From Podocnemis expansa (taxonomy: Eukaryota > Chordata > Testudines > Podocnemididae): a DNA stretch of 64,000 nt. A program made the translations under genes and the position numbers. Below the pieces are notes generated by a model, which worked only from the letters and a program-made list of their open reading frames with translations, had not been told where the DNA came from and made no database searches. Where the stretch lies: the NCBI GenBank assembly GCA_007922195.1, contig ML682024.1, positions 11,366,572 to 11,430,571 of the forward strand, read 5' to 3'. This document shows positions 23,476 through 34,246 of the stretch, piece by piece. Within the stretch, counting starts at the first letter, position 1. Each line of letters begins with the position of its first letter.

Positions 23476-23545
23476 AGGTCCATCTACTAGAAGACCTATG
23501 AGGTCCCTTCCAACCCTAGGATTCTATGGTTCTATGATTCTATCC
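23476..23545 (+). mobile_element. CR1 3' end
   Basis: gaggtcccttccaaccctagg followed by a short ttctatg array is the standard CR1 terminus. Only about 70 bp remain, as expected for 5' truncation. Confidence 0.75.
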
Positions 23546-26191
23546 CTGAGTTGGATTTTATTCTGTTATTTAGGCTTTCTAACTGTAGAAAAAATAGCAT
23601 ACTTTGTAACACAGGCTCCTACTAGAACAGTTTGCTTTTCTCTTCTCTTTTTAATTATCAGTCAAAACATCTCTGGAGTTTTTATTAAAATCTACAAGTT
23701 ATAACTTTTGTTGCAAGCCAGGGAATTCTCAACCCACTGAAAAAAGAGGCAAGTCCTAATTTGCAAAAATAACTGCAATCCCTATATCTCAGAAATGGTG
23801 GAATAAGGTTGGTAGTCACAGTTTTTTTTCTTTTCTTCATTGGGTCTATTGATAAAAAACCATAAAGGTTGCTTGCCATTGACCTCAGTCCTTTCCATAT
23901 GAATGAGACAAGCCCATAGAGATACTACCTCAGAGAGGAGGCACAGAAGTTGTTTGAGCAACAATTAGCACCTCATTGTTAGTCCTAATGACTCACCTTT
24001 GTTGCAACCTTGATCTACTGCCTTAAGCAATTTTCACTCCACTCCTCTGGCCTCATAGTAAAACCAGCCCTGTGAACCAGGCTGCCACTTTTGGCTGGCT
24101 CGCCCAGTACCCGAGGGGCCCCCCAAAGTGCGGGGCTCTGGGTGGCTGCCCCTCTCACCCTACCCTAAGGATGGCCCTGCTTGTAGCAACTTCACTTACC
24201 CTGGAACAAAGAATGCAGACATTAGCTTCTCTTTATCACAGCTCTCGCTGGGAATCATTATATCGATGAGGAAACTGAGGCACAAAGCAAGATGAGCACT
24301 AGACCAAGGTCAGGGTGTAGCTGAACATGGCAAGATCCACCTGCTATAGCAAATGAGGAAAAATTTGCCAAGCCAAGAAGAATATTTTATCCCACCCTTG
24401 CGCTTCATTGCCAGGGTCCTGCTTTGGATGAGTGGCTGCTGTGCATCACAGGAGATATAGTCTGGCTGGGGAACACAGCCCATGGAGAATGCGAGTGTGA
24501 AGCACAACACCAGCCAGACAGACCCCAATGAAAGTTGACCTTACACAAAAAATTCCATTTTAGTTTTCCCAAAGCACCGAGAAATAGTTCAGCCAAAGAT
24601 CAGCATCTTTCCCAGAGAAAGGTGTAATTTCAGGGAAGCCATATTTACTATCTTAAAAAAAACCACACACACACACACAAACATTTCTAGAACCTTGCTG
24701 CCTAAGTAATCCTAGTGATTTCAACATCAAAAAGTAGCGTGGCAAAATTAATGCTGCTCTTTGACCGTAGCAGCCCAAGTCTGTTCCTGAATGCTGATTT
24801 GGAGCACTGACCCCAGGTACTGAGCATCACCCTCTTGTCAGTCTCCCTGATCTCTGTCCCTGGTGGACAGGCATTCAGTATCCTTTTATCTAGTTGAGCA
24901 GACCGTGTTTGTCCTGCATCTCCCCAGTTACACCTGCCATTCTTCTCACCAGACATCTGTTTTCCTTTAGCAAGATGGTCTTTAAGGCTATGTCTACACC
25001 AGCAAATTAGTCTGGATTAAGGAGGCTGGAGCAGCAGGGAGGGGGCAGGAGGCAGTGCAGCTTGGGGGGGGGGGTAGTGACACAGGCCCCCCACTGACTC
25101 CCACCACCTCCCTGCTGCTCCAGCACAGAGCTGAAAGGAGCGCACATGGGGAGTGGATGGACCGGCAGCACTGAACCGGTCCCCAGTATGGGGAGGGGAA
25201 GTGGTGCAGGCCCCATGGGGCCCCCCAAAGCACAGGGCCCTGGGTGGCTGCCCTGCTTGCCCTACCCTAGGAACAGCCCTGGCCTCAATGGTGTCTCTTC
25301 TTCCTTCTCCAACATTCACTTTGCTTCCTCTTGCTCTTCCTTTCCCTTTGCAAGTCACTTGCATTTTTCCCTAGCTCACACTTCTGTGCAGATTGTACCC
25401 TGGGCCTGCAGCTAGCTCAGGTGTTCACTGTAATTTTCCTCTGTTTAAAAGTGAATGTATTAAACAATCATTTATATGTTTCTTCTTACTGATTCCAAAA
25501 TCTCAGTGGTTTTGCTGTTTCATGCCCCCTTTGACGCTAGCTGGACCTGATGCGTATTACATAGTTGTTAGGAAATAAGTGGCAACAAACTTTTAGAGGC
25601 CAACATCACAGTGATTAAGGTCTAGTGGCTCCCAATCAAGGCTCCATTGTGCTTGGCACTTAGCAGATAACAAGACCTAGAGCTAGGTCTGGTAATGCCT
25701 GTAGACCTGTGATACTCAGGATCTGGACACCTCAAGGGGAGAGCAGAAGGTGAGACGACCCCCCCCCCCCCAGAGCAGCTGAATCAATTGATTGCTCACT
25801 GTAGTATTATGATAGTATATCAAGGAAGGGCTTTAATGAAGGCATGTAATAGGCTGAACTTGATGATCATCGCGAAATAGATACACACTGTAGTTAAACC
25901 AGACTCAAGCAATGATTCATTGTATAACAAATCAGAATGAAATTACTTGGGTCCACTGCTCATCTGGGGATCTGAACCTTGTGAGGACCCTTCTGTTATG
26001 GGGTGAGGGGAGGCTGATTTTCAGAAGGTCTCAAAGTTACAAAGACAAGCAGTAGCATTATCCCCATTTTATAGAGGAAAATTATGGCACAACAAGGGAT
26101 GGTGACTTGCCCTAGTTCAGCCAAAAGCTAACTAGGAGTAATGCTAATTCCTTGGCTTCCAGTTGTAACTCTGATGTGTCTCTGTTGGCAG
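23546..26191. other. Interval upstream of the IgV exon
   Basis: No signal-peptide exon recognised. Contains old SINE pieces: MIR-like gatgaggaaactgaggcac near 24265 and ccccattttatagaggaaaatt near 26062. It also has GC-rich fragments of one family at 24070-24180 and 25170-25290 (shared ggggccccccaaag and gggtggctgccc), which recur at 30820-30905. A left end ggctatgtctacacc of another miniature family lies at 24990, and short CA and G runs are present. Confidence 0.45.
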
Positions 26192-26512
26192 CTTGTGAGG
26201 TCATGAAGGTGTCGAGTAGTCAGGTGTACGGGGTGGTCAATTGCACGGTTTATCTACACTCCAGCCTGTCAATCCCAAACACATACAAGGAGATCATCTG
26301 GCGGTTCAATGAAACCAAAAGGATCCTGATTAAAGAAGCAAATGAGCAAGTGCTGTACTACAAAACCCCTCTTAAAAATAGGCTGTGTTACCATGAGAAT
26401 CACATTTTGGAAATTAAGCAGCTGCAGAAGCAAGACAGCAGCACCTACCAGATAATTCTGGTAGATGACAAAAGTGAGAAGAAAACCAGCGATATCCGGC
26501 TGGATGTGTACG
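26192..26512 (+). CDS. CD2/SLAM-family IgV-like exon
   Basis: After the acceptor ctctgttggcag, 321 nt (107 codons, phase 1-1) are open. Cues to the CD2/SLAM/CD48 N-terminal domain are the early CEVMKV, YGVVNCTVYLHSSL (B strand), IPNTYKEIIWRFNETK (C strand with the invariant Trp), YYKTPLKNR, HILEIKQLQKQDSSTYQIIL (E-F, the D-S-x-Y motif without the usual F-strand Cys) and DIRLDVY (G strand). Such domains bind partner receptors on other leukocytes. The length and phase equal a normal SLAM-family exon 2. The expected donor after ..gtgtacg reads atgagt, not gtgagt. Without it the frame runs to a TAG at 26620-26622. No IgC2 exon was recognised downstream. The domain call is firm; whether the gene works is doubtful. 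Confidence 0.8.
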
Positions 26513-27008
26513 ATGAGTCAGGAGCAACTTTTCTGAATCAGGGTTGGAGTTGGATAAGTTGTGGGAGTTCAAAGAGCCAGATAAGGCAGCCTTCTATCTC
26601 ATCTGAAATGAACACGAGGTAGGGGAAGGAGCAGGATAACAGCCTGGAAGGGAGAAAAGGAAGCACAAAGGACATTGAGGGAGGGAGTGCCATCAGAAAA
26701 AAAGAGTTGATGACCACCCAGGACCCACTGACAAGGGACAGGCAGGATGTTCTTGTGACTGAGCCACTGGCTCAGCACCCAGGAGTTTGGGTGTAATTAC
26801 TTAGGTCACTAGTTCCAGAAATGGCTAAGGATTTTTCTATATCCCATTTTTGGGCCCACTTTAAAGGGACTTGCTGAAATTTTCAGAAAGTTCTGAGTAT
26901 CTTCACTCTGAAAATTGACCTGTTCCAGAACAGAGGGATGCATCACCATCAGCCACATTTATAAAGCTTGGTAATGGTCATAAATTCCCAGTTCAGAAGA
27001 GACTATGC
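26513..27008. other. 3' flank of the IgV exon
   Basis: The Ig frame continues 36 codons with no family pattern and then stops. A gtaggg at 26618 could act as a substitute donor but would change the phase. Otherwise nothing recognised. Confidence 0.4.
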
Positions 27009-27449
27009 CAGGGGTTGGTGATCCCTGGCACCTTTGCCATAAATGGCATGAGAGCCAAGCCTGAGCAGCATGTGGCACCACTCAGGCTTCTCCACCAGCC
27101 CTGCTCCTTCAGCACTGTGCAGCTGGGCACCATAAACTGTGTGCCATGGCTCCAGGCCAGCAGAAGCCGCGGTGCATGGCTCCCAGCCCCCTGCTGCCCC
27201 CCTCCGACAGGGCTAGAGGGGAGCAGATCTGTCCCCCCCAACACACACACACTTCTGGCTCCAACTGTGGAGCCAGAATCCACCATCTGCTGGGGGCAAG
27301 AGGCACCTCTGCCTGGGACCTGGTGGCCTCGGAGGGAGAGGCACCCGGTCCGGGATCCAGTGCCAGCCCCTCCCCAGAACTGAAGGCCTGGCTCTGCCGC
27401 CTTTTGACCCCACCCCCAGAACCCACTGAGGGAGCAGATGAAGTGCAGA
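27009..27449. mobile_element. hAT-type GC-rich element, left end
   Basis: Starts caggggttggtgatccctggc, like the ends at 4874 and 8899, and continues gccataaatggcatgagag. The GC-rich interior gives frames of 100-200 codons on both strands, none with a domain. The right end is not clear and may be cut by the neighbouring repeat. Confidence 0.45.
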
Positions 27450-28140
27450 GGTGAAAGTGGAACCCAGAGGGGCTGCTTTAGTTCCTGGGATTTGACAGGG
27501 GAGAAGGGAGCACGACCTGGAGGGAATTGGACAGGCTCAGCAGCAGACAGGATCTTCCAGGACCTTTCTTTCCAGTCTGGCACTGGATCTCTTCCCCTTC
27601 CTCTGTCTCAGCACTTCCATCTCATTTCTCCACCAAGTCACCCCCACCCCCATTTTCAAGGAGCTCCCACACACACAATCCAGGCTTTGAGACAGGAGTA
27701 TGGCATGTTGGATCACCCTCTGCATGTTCCATATAGGTGATCTCAAATTAGATGTGTAGATTTCAGAGATTCAATAGAAGCCTCAAAAGAAAGGATGAAA
27801 GCCATGAGGGATTGCCAAGCACCCCCCCTCCCCCCGCAGCCATGGTCACTGTTAAATTTTCTGGCGGTTTGCTGCATGGCAGAGAAGTCCGGAGCTAGGT
27901 CCCAAAGAAAAGAGTTTGAGAACCACTGGCTTAAGGACAGCTGAGAAACCAGACCCTGCGCTCCTGTTCTGCAGCCTTCGGCCAGGTCGCCCGGTCCCTG
28001 GCATGGGATGGCCAGTGCAGGGGCCTGCCCCTCCCCTGAGCTGGCTGGCCCACCCCCCAGTTCCCAAGGGGGGGGTGAGTGGGGGCCCCACAGAGGGCGA
28101 TTCACCCAGGGCCCCACACCCACCTAGAGATGGCCCTGGG
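27450..28140 (-). repeat. Composite repeat, right arm of the inverted pair
   Basis: Reverse complement of 21450-22205. It lies about 5.2 kb to the right of the left arm, and the IgV exon sits between the two. It ends in cctagagatggccctggg, the inverted form of the left arm start. Confidence 0.75.
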
Positions 28141-28352
28141 CACCAGGGAAGGCAGCAAAGCATCTGCAATTTCCCATGCTGTTCCTGCTCTAGGACAAGT
28201 GCCTGGACATGCTGCAGGGCAGGAAATTTAAAAAGGTTCTGAGCTGGTCCCAGCTTATAGGTGCATGCAAACCAGGAGGGGAAGTTAGGGAACCCATGAG
28301 GCAAAAAAGTCCATTTCACTCAGGATGGGAAAAGCAAGAAGGATCCACTCCA

Positions 28353-28378
28353 GAAAGAAAAGAAAAGAAAAGAAAAGA
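28353..28378. repeat. AAAGA microsatellite
   Basis: Five copies of aaaga-type pentamers. The interval 28141-29189 otherwise shows no gene. Confidence 0.8.
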
Positions 28379-29189
28379 TGACAGTCATGTCTGATCACCA
28401 GCCAATTACAATGATCACACAGGAGCTCTGGGGAAGCAAGACACAGGAAGTTCCATAGATTTACTCGAGAGTCAGCAAATATAAAAGATGGGTAAACAGA
28501 TGAAAACTTACCCAGTATCTGGGGAGAATGGGCAGGCAACACTAATTGTCACCTACTCACCCTGGGATGGGCAGGGGGAATTCAAACATCAAGAGATTAG
28601 TTTAAAAACACAGTATAATCTTTGGCCAAAAAAAACCAAACTTATTTTTTCCATTCTTGTGATTTTTGATCTCTTGAAACTGGCAGTACTGTATGTTAAT
28701 ACCATATACTTCACTCATGGAATTCCTTTCTCTAACTGTATTCATCCTGCTAGGGTAGGGCCAGGCTTCTGTAGCCACAATGTAGGGACACAGACAGATA
28801 AAATAAATTGAATGTACCTTTAAAGCATCCGTTAGGCTACACTGTATCTGTTCTTTAATATCATAACTGAAATAACTGATTCAGTTTCATAGACATTATA
28901 ACCAATGTCCAACAAAGCTCGATGTTGTGAATTTAGAACTCCATTTTGTATTCTTAATAAAACTTGTTTTAGGTGTATCCTCTGCAATTTCATTTAAATG
29001 TGTGAACAAGATATGTGAATGAAGGGTGTGTGTGATGGAATCAGTCAACACCAGCCTGTCCTGATGAAATGAAAGTACTACCTTAATAGCTAAGCAATGC
29101 AAACAACTCGCATAAAAGCAAGGTTCCACCCTGGAAAGAAAAGAACAAAACACAAAGTGAAAGTCATGTCTGTAAATGGCTGGTGATCA

Positions 29190-30480
29190 ATGATCACACA
29201 GGATCCCTGGCCAGGCCTGCCTGCTGGCTACCCAGTCTTGCCACCTGGGCTAATGAGAGATGAGGTAACCCCTGGCCAAGTCTGCCTGCTGCCCCTGAGC
29301 CTTGCCCCTGGGCTAGGGGGAGGGGACCGTTGCCGGACCTGCCCACTGGCCTGGGGGGTAGGGATTTGACACAGGGCCAGACCTGACCACTGGCCTGGGG
29401 TTTGACACCTGGCCAGGCCTTCCTGCTGCCTGGCCTAGGGGGAGGTGACTCCTGGCCTTGCTGCCAGGGCTTGGGGGGGCACAAACCCTGGCCCCACCTG
29501 CTCCCAGGCATCACTGCCTGCACTTGGGAGGTGACCCCTAGCCCAGCCTGCCCCCTGGGCTTGGGGAGGAGTGCAAGTTGATGCTTGACCAGGCCTGTGA
29601 CCCTGGCTTTGCCACCTGTGCTGGGGATGGGGGTAAAAAACCCCTGGTCCAGCCTGCCCTTTGCTCTTTGGATGCTGGCATCACAGTGTGGGCTTGGGGG
29701 GGTATAGATGATGCCTGGCTCAGCCTGACCCCTGTCCTCGGTGCCTAGGCTTGTGGTGGACAACCCCAGGCCCATGTACCCCCCAGCCCTGTCACCTTGG
29801 CTTTGGAGGGGAATGACCACTGCCTGGGTCTGTCCCCTGGGGCTCACAACCGGAGGCAGTGGAAACCCTAGCCCTGACCTCACCACCTGGGCTTAGGGGA
29901 GGTGACCCATGGCCCAGCTTGCCTGCTGCCTCCCCAGCCTCACCACCTGGGCTTGTCGGGTGACCACTAGCCAAGTCTGCCCCCTGCCTCATTGCCTGGG
30001 ATTATGGGAAGAAAGACCCCACGGATCAGGCCCGCCTGGGCTTGGGGGAGGTGATTCGTGGCTCAGCCTGCTGCTGCCCCCACCAGCCTTGCTGCCTGGG
30101 CTAGGTAGAGATGACCCCTGGTCCAGCCTGCCCACCAGCCTCACCACCTGCCGGGGGGGGGGGGTAAATCCTTGGCCTGGCCTGCCTGCCATCCTGCCAT
30201 CCTCTCACCTGGCCACCAGCATGACCAGGGGGCCCTGATACCTGATCTACCTGCCCCCCACTAGCCCAGTGTCTTTTGGGGCTCAGGAAGAGTCCTGGAT
30301 CCCTAGCACCCCCATCCCCCTCCAGCCTGGCCACTGGCCTGACCCAAGGCCTAGGTGGGCCTGATCCCTGGCCACCTGCCCCACATTGGCATGGTGAGAT
30401 CTAGGGCCCATGAGGAGTCCTGGAACCCCAGGTCCCCCAGATTCCTACCTCTGACCTTGCTGCTGGCCTGACCCAGGGTC
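29190..30480. repeat. GC-rich degenerate minisatellite
   Basis: Irregular tandem units of roughly 60-75 bp share acccctggcc, agcctgcc, cttgccacctgggctt and ggggaggtga. Units differ by many substitutions and indels. Frames of up to 230 codons on the - strand and 109 on the + strand exist because the units lack stops in some phases; they have no domain. Related sequence continues weakly to about 30730. Confidence 0.75.
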
Positions 30481-31416
30481 CCCCTGGGGCAGGGGGGATA
30501 GATCCCCAGCCAACTCCCCTCTTGGCTCAGGCTCCCACCAGCCCCCACCCCCACCCCCACCCCCGACCCCCTTCCCAGGATGCTTCCCTGGCTGTGTATT
30601 CCCTGGGATGGTGCTGCCACCATCTGCTGGAGGAGGAAAGGGTTAAACCTCCCTCTCCCCTCCAGCTAACTGCTCCGCTGCATGCTCCAGGGGGAGGGGA
30701 GCAGGCAGGCCAGCTATTCACTGGCAGAGCAGCCTCTAAGTGAGCCTGTGTCTGCCAGCCAAAAATATTCAGGGCTCGCCATGGGAGACTTGAAGCTCCT
30801 GCTGGTCCTCAGCATGAGGTTGAGGCAGTGGTGCAAGCCCCATGGGGCCCCAAAGCATGGGGCCCTGGGCTTCTGCCCAACTCACACTACCCTAAGGACA
30901 GCTCTGACAAAGATAAGTCCTTCCAGAGACTGTTGAAAAGAAAGTTTCCATTGTACCAGTATTCTAAACCAAAATTTACAAACTGAAAAAGCATCAGTAG
31001 TGCAGTCACAATATGTGATTTTTCTGTTGATCCTAATTCAGGTCAGATGTGAGGACATGGGAAATGCAAGGTTTATGATACCATAATAAATCATTAGCAG
31101 TTCCTCCCATGATCATGCCCCTGACACATCGCTTGATGTTTGAGAGCATGTTAGTGGCAGCTACTCATCCTTGGGCTTTGATCTCCTCCCAGCTCTGTGT
31201 TTTCATGTTTCATCCGTTCACTCAGTACTCTTAAAATGCTTTTGTTAACCCAAAGACTGATTCTGCACATCATTATGGGAAGGGACTCCTTCGCCCATGC
31301 AGAATTCAGTGGAGCTTCCAAGACTCAAGGTCTGTTTGTGTCAATCCCATATCAGAAGCATGACATTGTTTTGGAAGTGAGTTGCACCCAATGAAATGTC
31401 TGTTATTCTTTTGCAG
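30481..31416. other. Non-coding interval
   Basis: GC-rich tail of the minisatellite, a C-rich cccccacccccac run near 30540, the family fragment at 30820-30905, then AT-rich sequence without a recognised exon. Confidence 0.4.
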
Positions 31417-31437
31417 ATTCAACACAAATGTCAGCAG
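31417..31437 (+). CDS. 21-nt phase-1 exon candidate
   Basis: Acceptor ttcttttgcag and donor cag|gtaag bracket exactly 21 nt, reading DSTQMSAG in phase 1-1. Exons of 21 nt are typical of the stalk or cytoplasmic heptads of butyrophilin and avian BG genes. They are compatible with the phase of all other receptor exons here. It lies between the IgV exon and TM exon 3, so it could be a stalk exon of that gene. A chance pair of good splice sites is possible. Confidence 0.4.
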
Positions 31438-31615
31438 GTAAGTTCGGTTGGGATTCTGAACTCTTCTCCTCTAACATGGGATGTCTCTGTGCTGGTAACA
31501 TGCATGCACTCTGGGGTACTGTTTGCATCTACCAATTTCCAAAGGGATAGTCTAGTCCAGCAAAAAAAACCCCAAGGAGTTGTGTGGCATTTAAACACTA
31601 ACAGATTTTTTTTTT

Positions 31616-31655
31616 GCATGAGCTTTCGTGGGAGAAAATCCCACTTCGTCAGATG
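31616..31655 (-). ncRNA. Hammerhead-like hairpin motif, Penelope left arm
   Basis: On the - strand: catctgacga, a stem-loop with arms gtggga/tcccac, then gaaagctcatgc. This follows the hammerhead layout CUGANGA - helix II - GAAA. One extra A precedes helix II relative to the consensus, so cleavage is doubtful. Hammerhead ribozymes have been described in Penelope-like elements. Confidence 0.35.
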
Positions 31656-31937
31656 TGTTGAAGATGGGTGAACTTACAGAGGAGAATGAAAATAAATGCA
31701 ACGGGGTGTAAAACATAGGATCAGGTCATACAGTAACAGCAATTCAGAGCAGTTGTTAGGTTCAAACCCTGGGAAGGCTGAAGTCAAATTACCTTTTGTA
31801 ATAGGAAAAGAACCAATAGTCTCAATTCAATTCTGCTTTCACACAATTTAATTTGCATATTAATTCGAGTTCAGCTGTTTGTCTTTGAAGTCTTGATGTC
31901 CCAGTCACATCTCTGATGGTCGTTAACAAATCATTTA

Positions 31938-32261
31938 TTAAGTGATTAGAAAGATGGAAGTGCTCAGCAACTGGTTATTTGTTTTGTGATTTCTGATATC
32001 AGTTCTATGTTCCTTTATTCTTTTGTGCAGGGATCGTCCTGTTTGTCCAATGTATAAGGTGTTGGGGCATTTCTGGCACATGACGGCATAGATCACATTA
32101 GATGAGTCTCTGATGGAGTAGCAGACTTCATTAGGACCTATGATGGTATCTATTGTGCGGATATGTGGGCAGACTTGACAGCATGGTTTGTTGCAGCAGC
32201 GTGTGCCTGCTTTAATGTGAAGGTAATTGACTTCAGGCTTCCCAGGGTTTGAACCTAACAA
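31938..32261 (-). CDS. GIY-YIG endonuclease of a Penelope-like element, partial
   Basis: 107 codons. Residues 15-35 hold a Cys-rich linker (KAGTRCCNKPCCQVCPHI) typical of vertebrate Penelope-like elements just before the endonuclease. Residues 55-85 hold the GIY-YIG core: NVIYAVMCQKC, LYIGQTGRSLHKRIKEH, with the two Tyr, the YIG, the Arg and a Glu/His after it. The domain nicks target DNA for insertion. The first dozen codons come from the inverted arm, so the ATG is accidental and the upstream reverse transcriptase is absent. The frame ends at 31938 soon after the core and may lack the last helices. It is likely not functional as a transposase on its own. Confidence 0.8.
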   Translation of the reverse strand: MLGSNPGKPEVNYLHIKAGTRCCNKPCCQVCPHIRTIDTIIGPNEVCYSIRDSSNVIYAVMCQKCPNTLYIGQTGRSLHKRIKEHRTDIRNHKTNNQLLSTSIFLIT

Positions 32262-32359
32262 CTGCTCTGATTTGCTGTTACTTCATGACCTAATCCTATG
32301 TTTTACACCCCCCTTGCATTTATTTTCATACCATTCTGTAAATTCACCCATCTTTGAAG

Positions 32360-32399
32360 CATATGATGAAATGGGATTTTCTCCCACGAAAGCTCATGC
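32360..32399 (+). ncRNA. Hammerhead-like hairpin motif, Penelope right arm
   Basis: The mirror copy of the motif at 31616-31655, here on the + strand and slightly changed (atatgatga, then the hairpin, then gaaagctcatgc). The changed bases before TGATGA weaken the core. Confidence 0.3.
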
Positions 32400-32591
32400 A
32401 AAAAATAGATCTGTTAGTCTTTAAATGCCACATGACTCCTTGTTTTTATTTTTATTTTTATTTTTTTGCATCTATCACCCTGCCCCTTCAACAAGAAAGT
32501 CTGCTACTCGACAGGTTTCTCATACATCTCCCATTAATTGACAGAAGCCAAAATGAATTAGACCTGGTTTAAACTGAAATAAGACACTTAG

Positions 32592-33363
32592 GGTATAGTA
32601 GTCCTTGAGGAGGAAGAGATTAATGCTTTGGTCAGTGAGTCCCAAGACAGCCAATAGGAATAAAGCACAGGTTTTTGAATTGGAGCAGCAGCCTTGCCTG
32701 TTCCTGTCTGGATGCAGTAGAGCTCTTGGAAGGATCAGGAGGAGGGCAGCTAGAAAGGCCTGAAGAAGGATCCAGTGACATCCTTGCCAAAGATAAGTGC
32801 AGTTTGTTACTGACCAGGTGTAAGTAGAACAGGGAGCGTTTACTTAGATGAGGTCAGGCTATTTCTTTGTTTTTGGTTTGGTTTTGGATTTCTCTGTGCT
32901 GAGCACATCTATCCCCTCCCACTACCCTATAACTACCTAAGTTAAATCCCAGAGAAGCAACTCTATGTGTTTCTTATCGGTTCTTTTTAATTAAAGATTT
33001 TATCTTTTTTAAAATAAGCTCTGGTTCTGTGTCCTAAAAGGCAAGAGTTTTGTGTGCGTGTGCCTCAGACTTCAGAGCCAGCTACTAAAGGGGATTCTGT
33101 TCCAGTTCCAGCTGATAACCCAGCTGGGGTTCAGTCACCCTCCAGAGAGAGGAATAAAAGTGATTGTGAGTACCTCACAGGAAGGAATTTCCAAGTGCGC
33201 CTTCCTGGGTTTTCAAGAGGTTTTTGCATTTGAGTGGTGGCAGCAATACCACTCCAAGGCTAGGAAATTAGAGGCCTTGGAGAGTTTAAGACCAGTGGCT
33301 TTTAAGGCCTATTGTGTGCCCCCACCTTCTGCACTCGGAGTGCCAGAGTGGGGAAACAGCCTT
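32592..33363 (+). mobile_element. Solo LTR-like insertion, copy B
   Basis: Second copy of the about 760-bp sequence at 6198-6960, same orientation, ending ccttgaca. It carries the same ttctttttaattaaag and cacaggaaggaattt blocks. It has no coding content. A TATA-like feature was not identified. Confidence 0.6.
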
Positions 33364-33718
33364 GACACAGGGTTTGTCTGCACTTGAAATGCTGCAGCTG
33401 TAGAGCGTCAGTGAGCACTGAATTCTTCCATCGACCTATTGCTGTCCACATGGGAATTTGGGTCAGCTTAATTACAATGATCAGTGGTATGGGGTTTTTC
33501 ACATCCCCAGGTGATATAATTAAGCCATTTTAATTTTCTAGGTACGTCAGGCCACAGTCTTTTGCACCTATTGAAAATCTCAGCTTATATCAAAACAGAG
33601 TAATTCTGCATGTAGACAGTTGGTGACCTGCTCTTCATGGAATATGGAGCTAGCTGGGTCTGAATATGCCCCATCCCTCCTTCCTTATTTTGCTATGGTA
33701 TTGCTTTATGTAGGACAT
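33364..33718. other. Miniature-element fragment and flank
   Basis: gtttgtctgcacttgaaatgctgcagctgtagagcgtcagtg resembles the inner part of miniature elements that start ggtatgtctacac. No right end was found. The rest is unrecognised up to the retroviral LTR. Confidence 0.4.
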
Positions 33719-34174
33719 TGTAAAGCTGGAAAGGTCCCTCCAAAAAAGATCAGGCAATACAGAAAACACTGAAGAGATTTATTTATAGTACCAGTACTGG
33801 GAACACTGAACAAAACAGTATCAGCTTCAAAATGGAAGTAACATGGCAATTGCTTTTATACACAGACTGCTTGTTTACTGGTTTAAACTGGTTTCTTAAC
33901 AATCCTTTGTTTCCTCTGGGAAAAACAGCTCCCTATATGGTAAAAGGGTCAGAGTGGCAAGAGGGGACTTGCCTTGACAGGTAGTGGAATACTAGCTTCC
34001 ATATAAGATAGGCAAGAGAGTTGAAGGGGTATGTGACATCAGGCAGGGATGGATACATGACAAGAGATGTGTTTAGGGAAGATATGTAACAAAAGACAGC
34101 CTGTATGCTGCCTGTTTGGTCAGCCTCTGTATTTATGAGGCCTAGAGTGCTGGCATGGATATTTTATCCTAACA
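33719..34174 (-). repeat. ERV 3' LTR
   Basis: 456 bp, pairing with 41134-41590. Contains the shared tgcttgtttactg and ggatattttatcctaaca blocks. The adjacent purine tract at 34175-34190 supports its role as the 3' LTR on the - strand. Confidence 0.75.
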
Positions 34175-34246
34175 GATTCCCTCCTGTTTGAAATAATTGG
34201 ACCATTAGTTGAGATGAAGTCAATATTTTACATATAGTGCTTGTGG

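Larger units (their letters stand above)
31545..32455 (-). mobile_element. Penelope-like element flanked by its own inverted arms
   Basis: Arms of about 230 bp are inverted: gtgtaaaacataggatcagg ... caaaccctgggaaggctgaag (about 31708-31785) against cttcaggcttcccagggttt ... cctatgttttacac (about 32230-32308). They continue outward through the ctttcgtgggagaaaatccc hairpin to the outer ..ctagtccagcaaa and ..aagtccacatgactcc-type ends. The spacer encodes a GIY-YIG endonuclease on the - strand. No reverse transcriptase remains, so it is a truncated copy. Terminal inverted or repeated copies of this kind are known for Penelope-like elements. Confidence 0.8.

Noticed and set aside
26993..27583. 196-codon open frame on the - strand
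   Set aside because: It crosses the junction of two repeats (27009-27449 and 27450-28140), so it cannot be one gene.
28353..28378. CRISPR-like or regulatory repeat array
   Set aside because: It is a simple AAAGA microsatellite; no spacer-repeat structure exists anywhere in the window, and the genome is vertebrate.
29194..29886. 230-codon open frame on the - strand
   Set aside because: It lies entirely in the GC-rich minisatellite; the product is a repetitive Gly/Pro/Ala sequence without domain, and both strands are open for the same reason.
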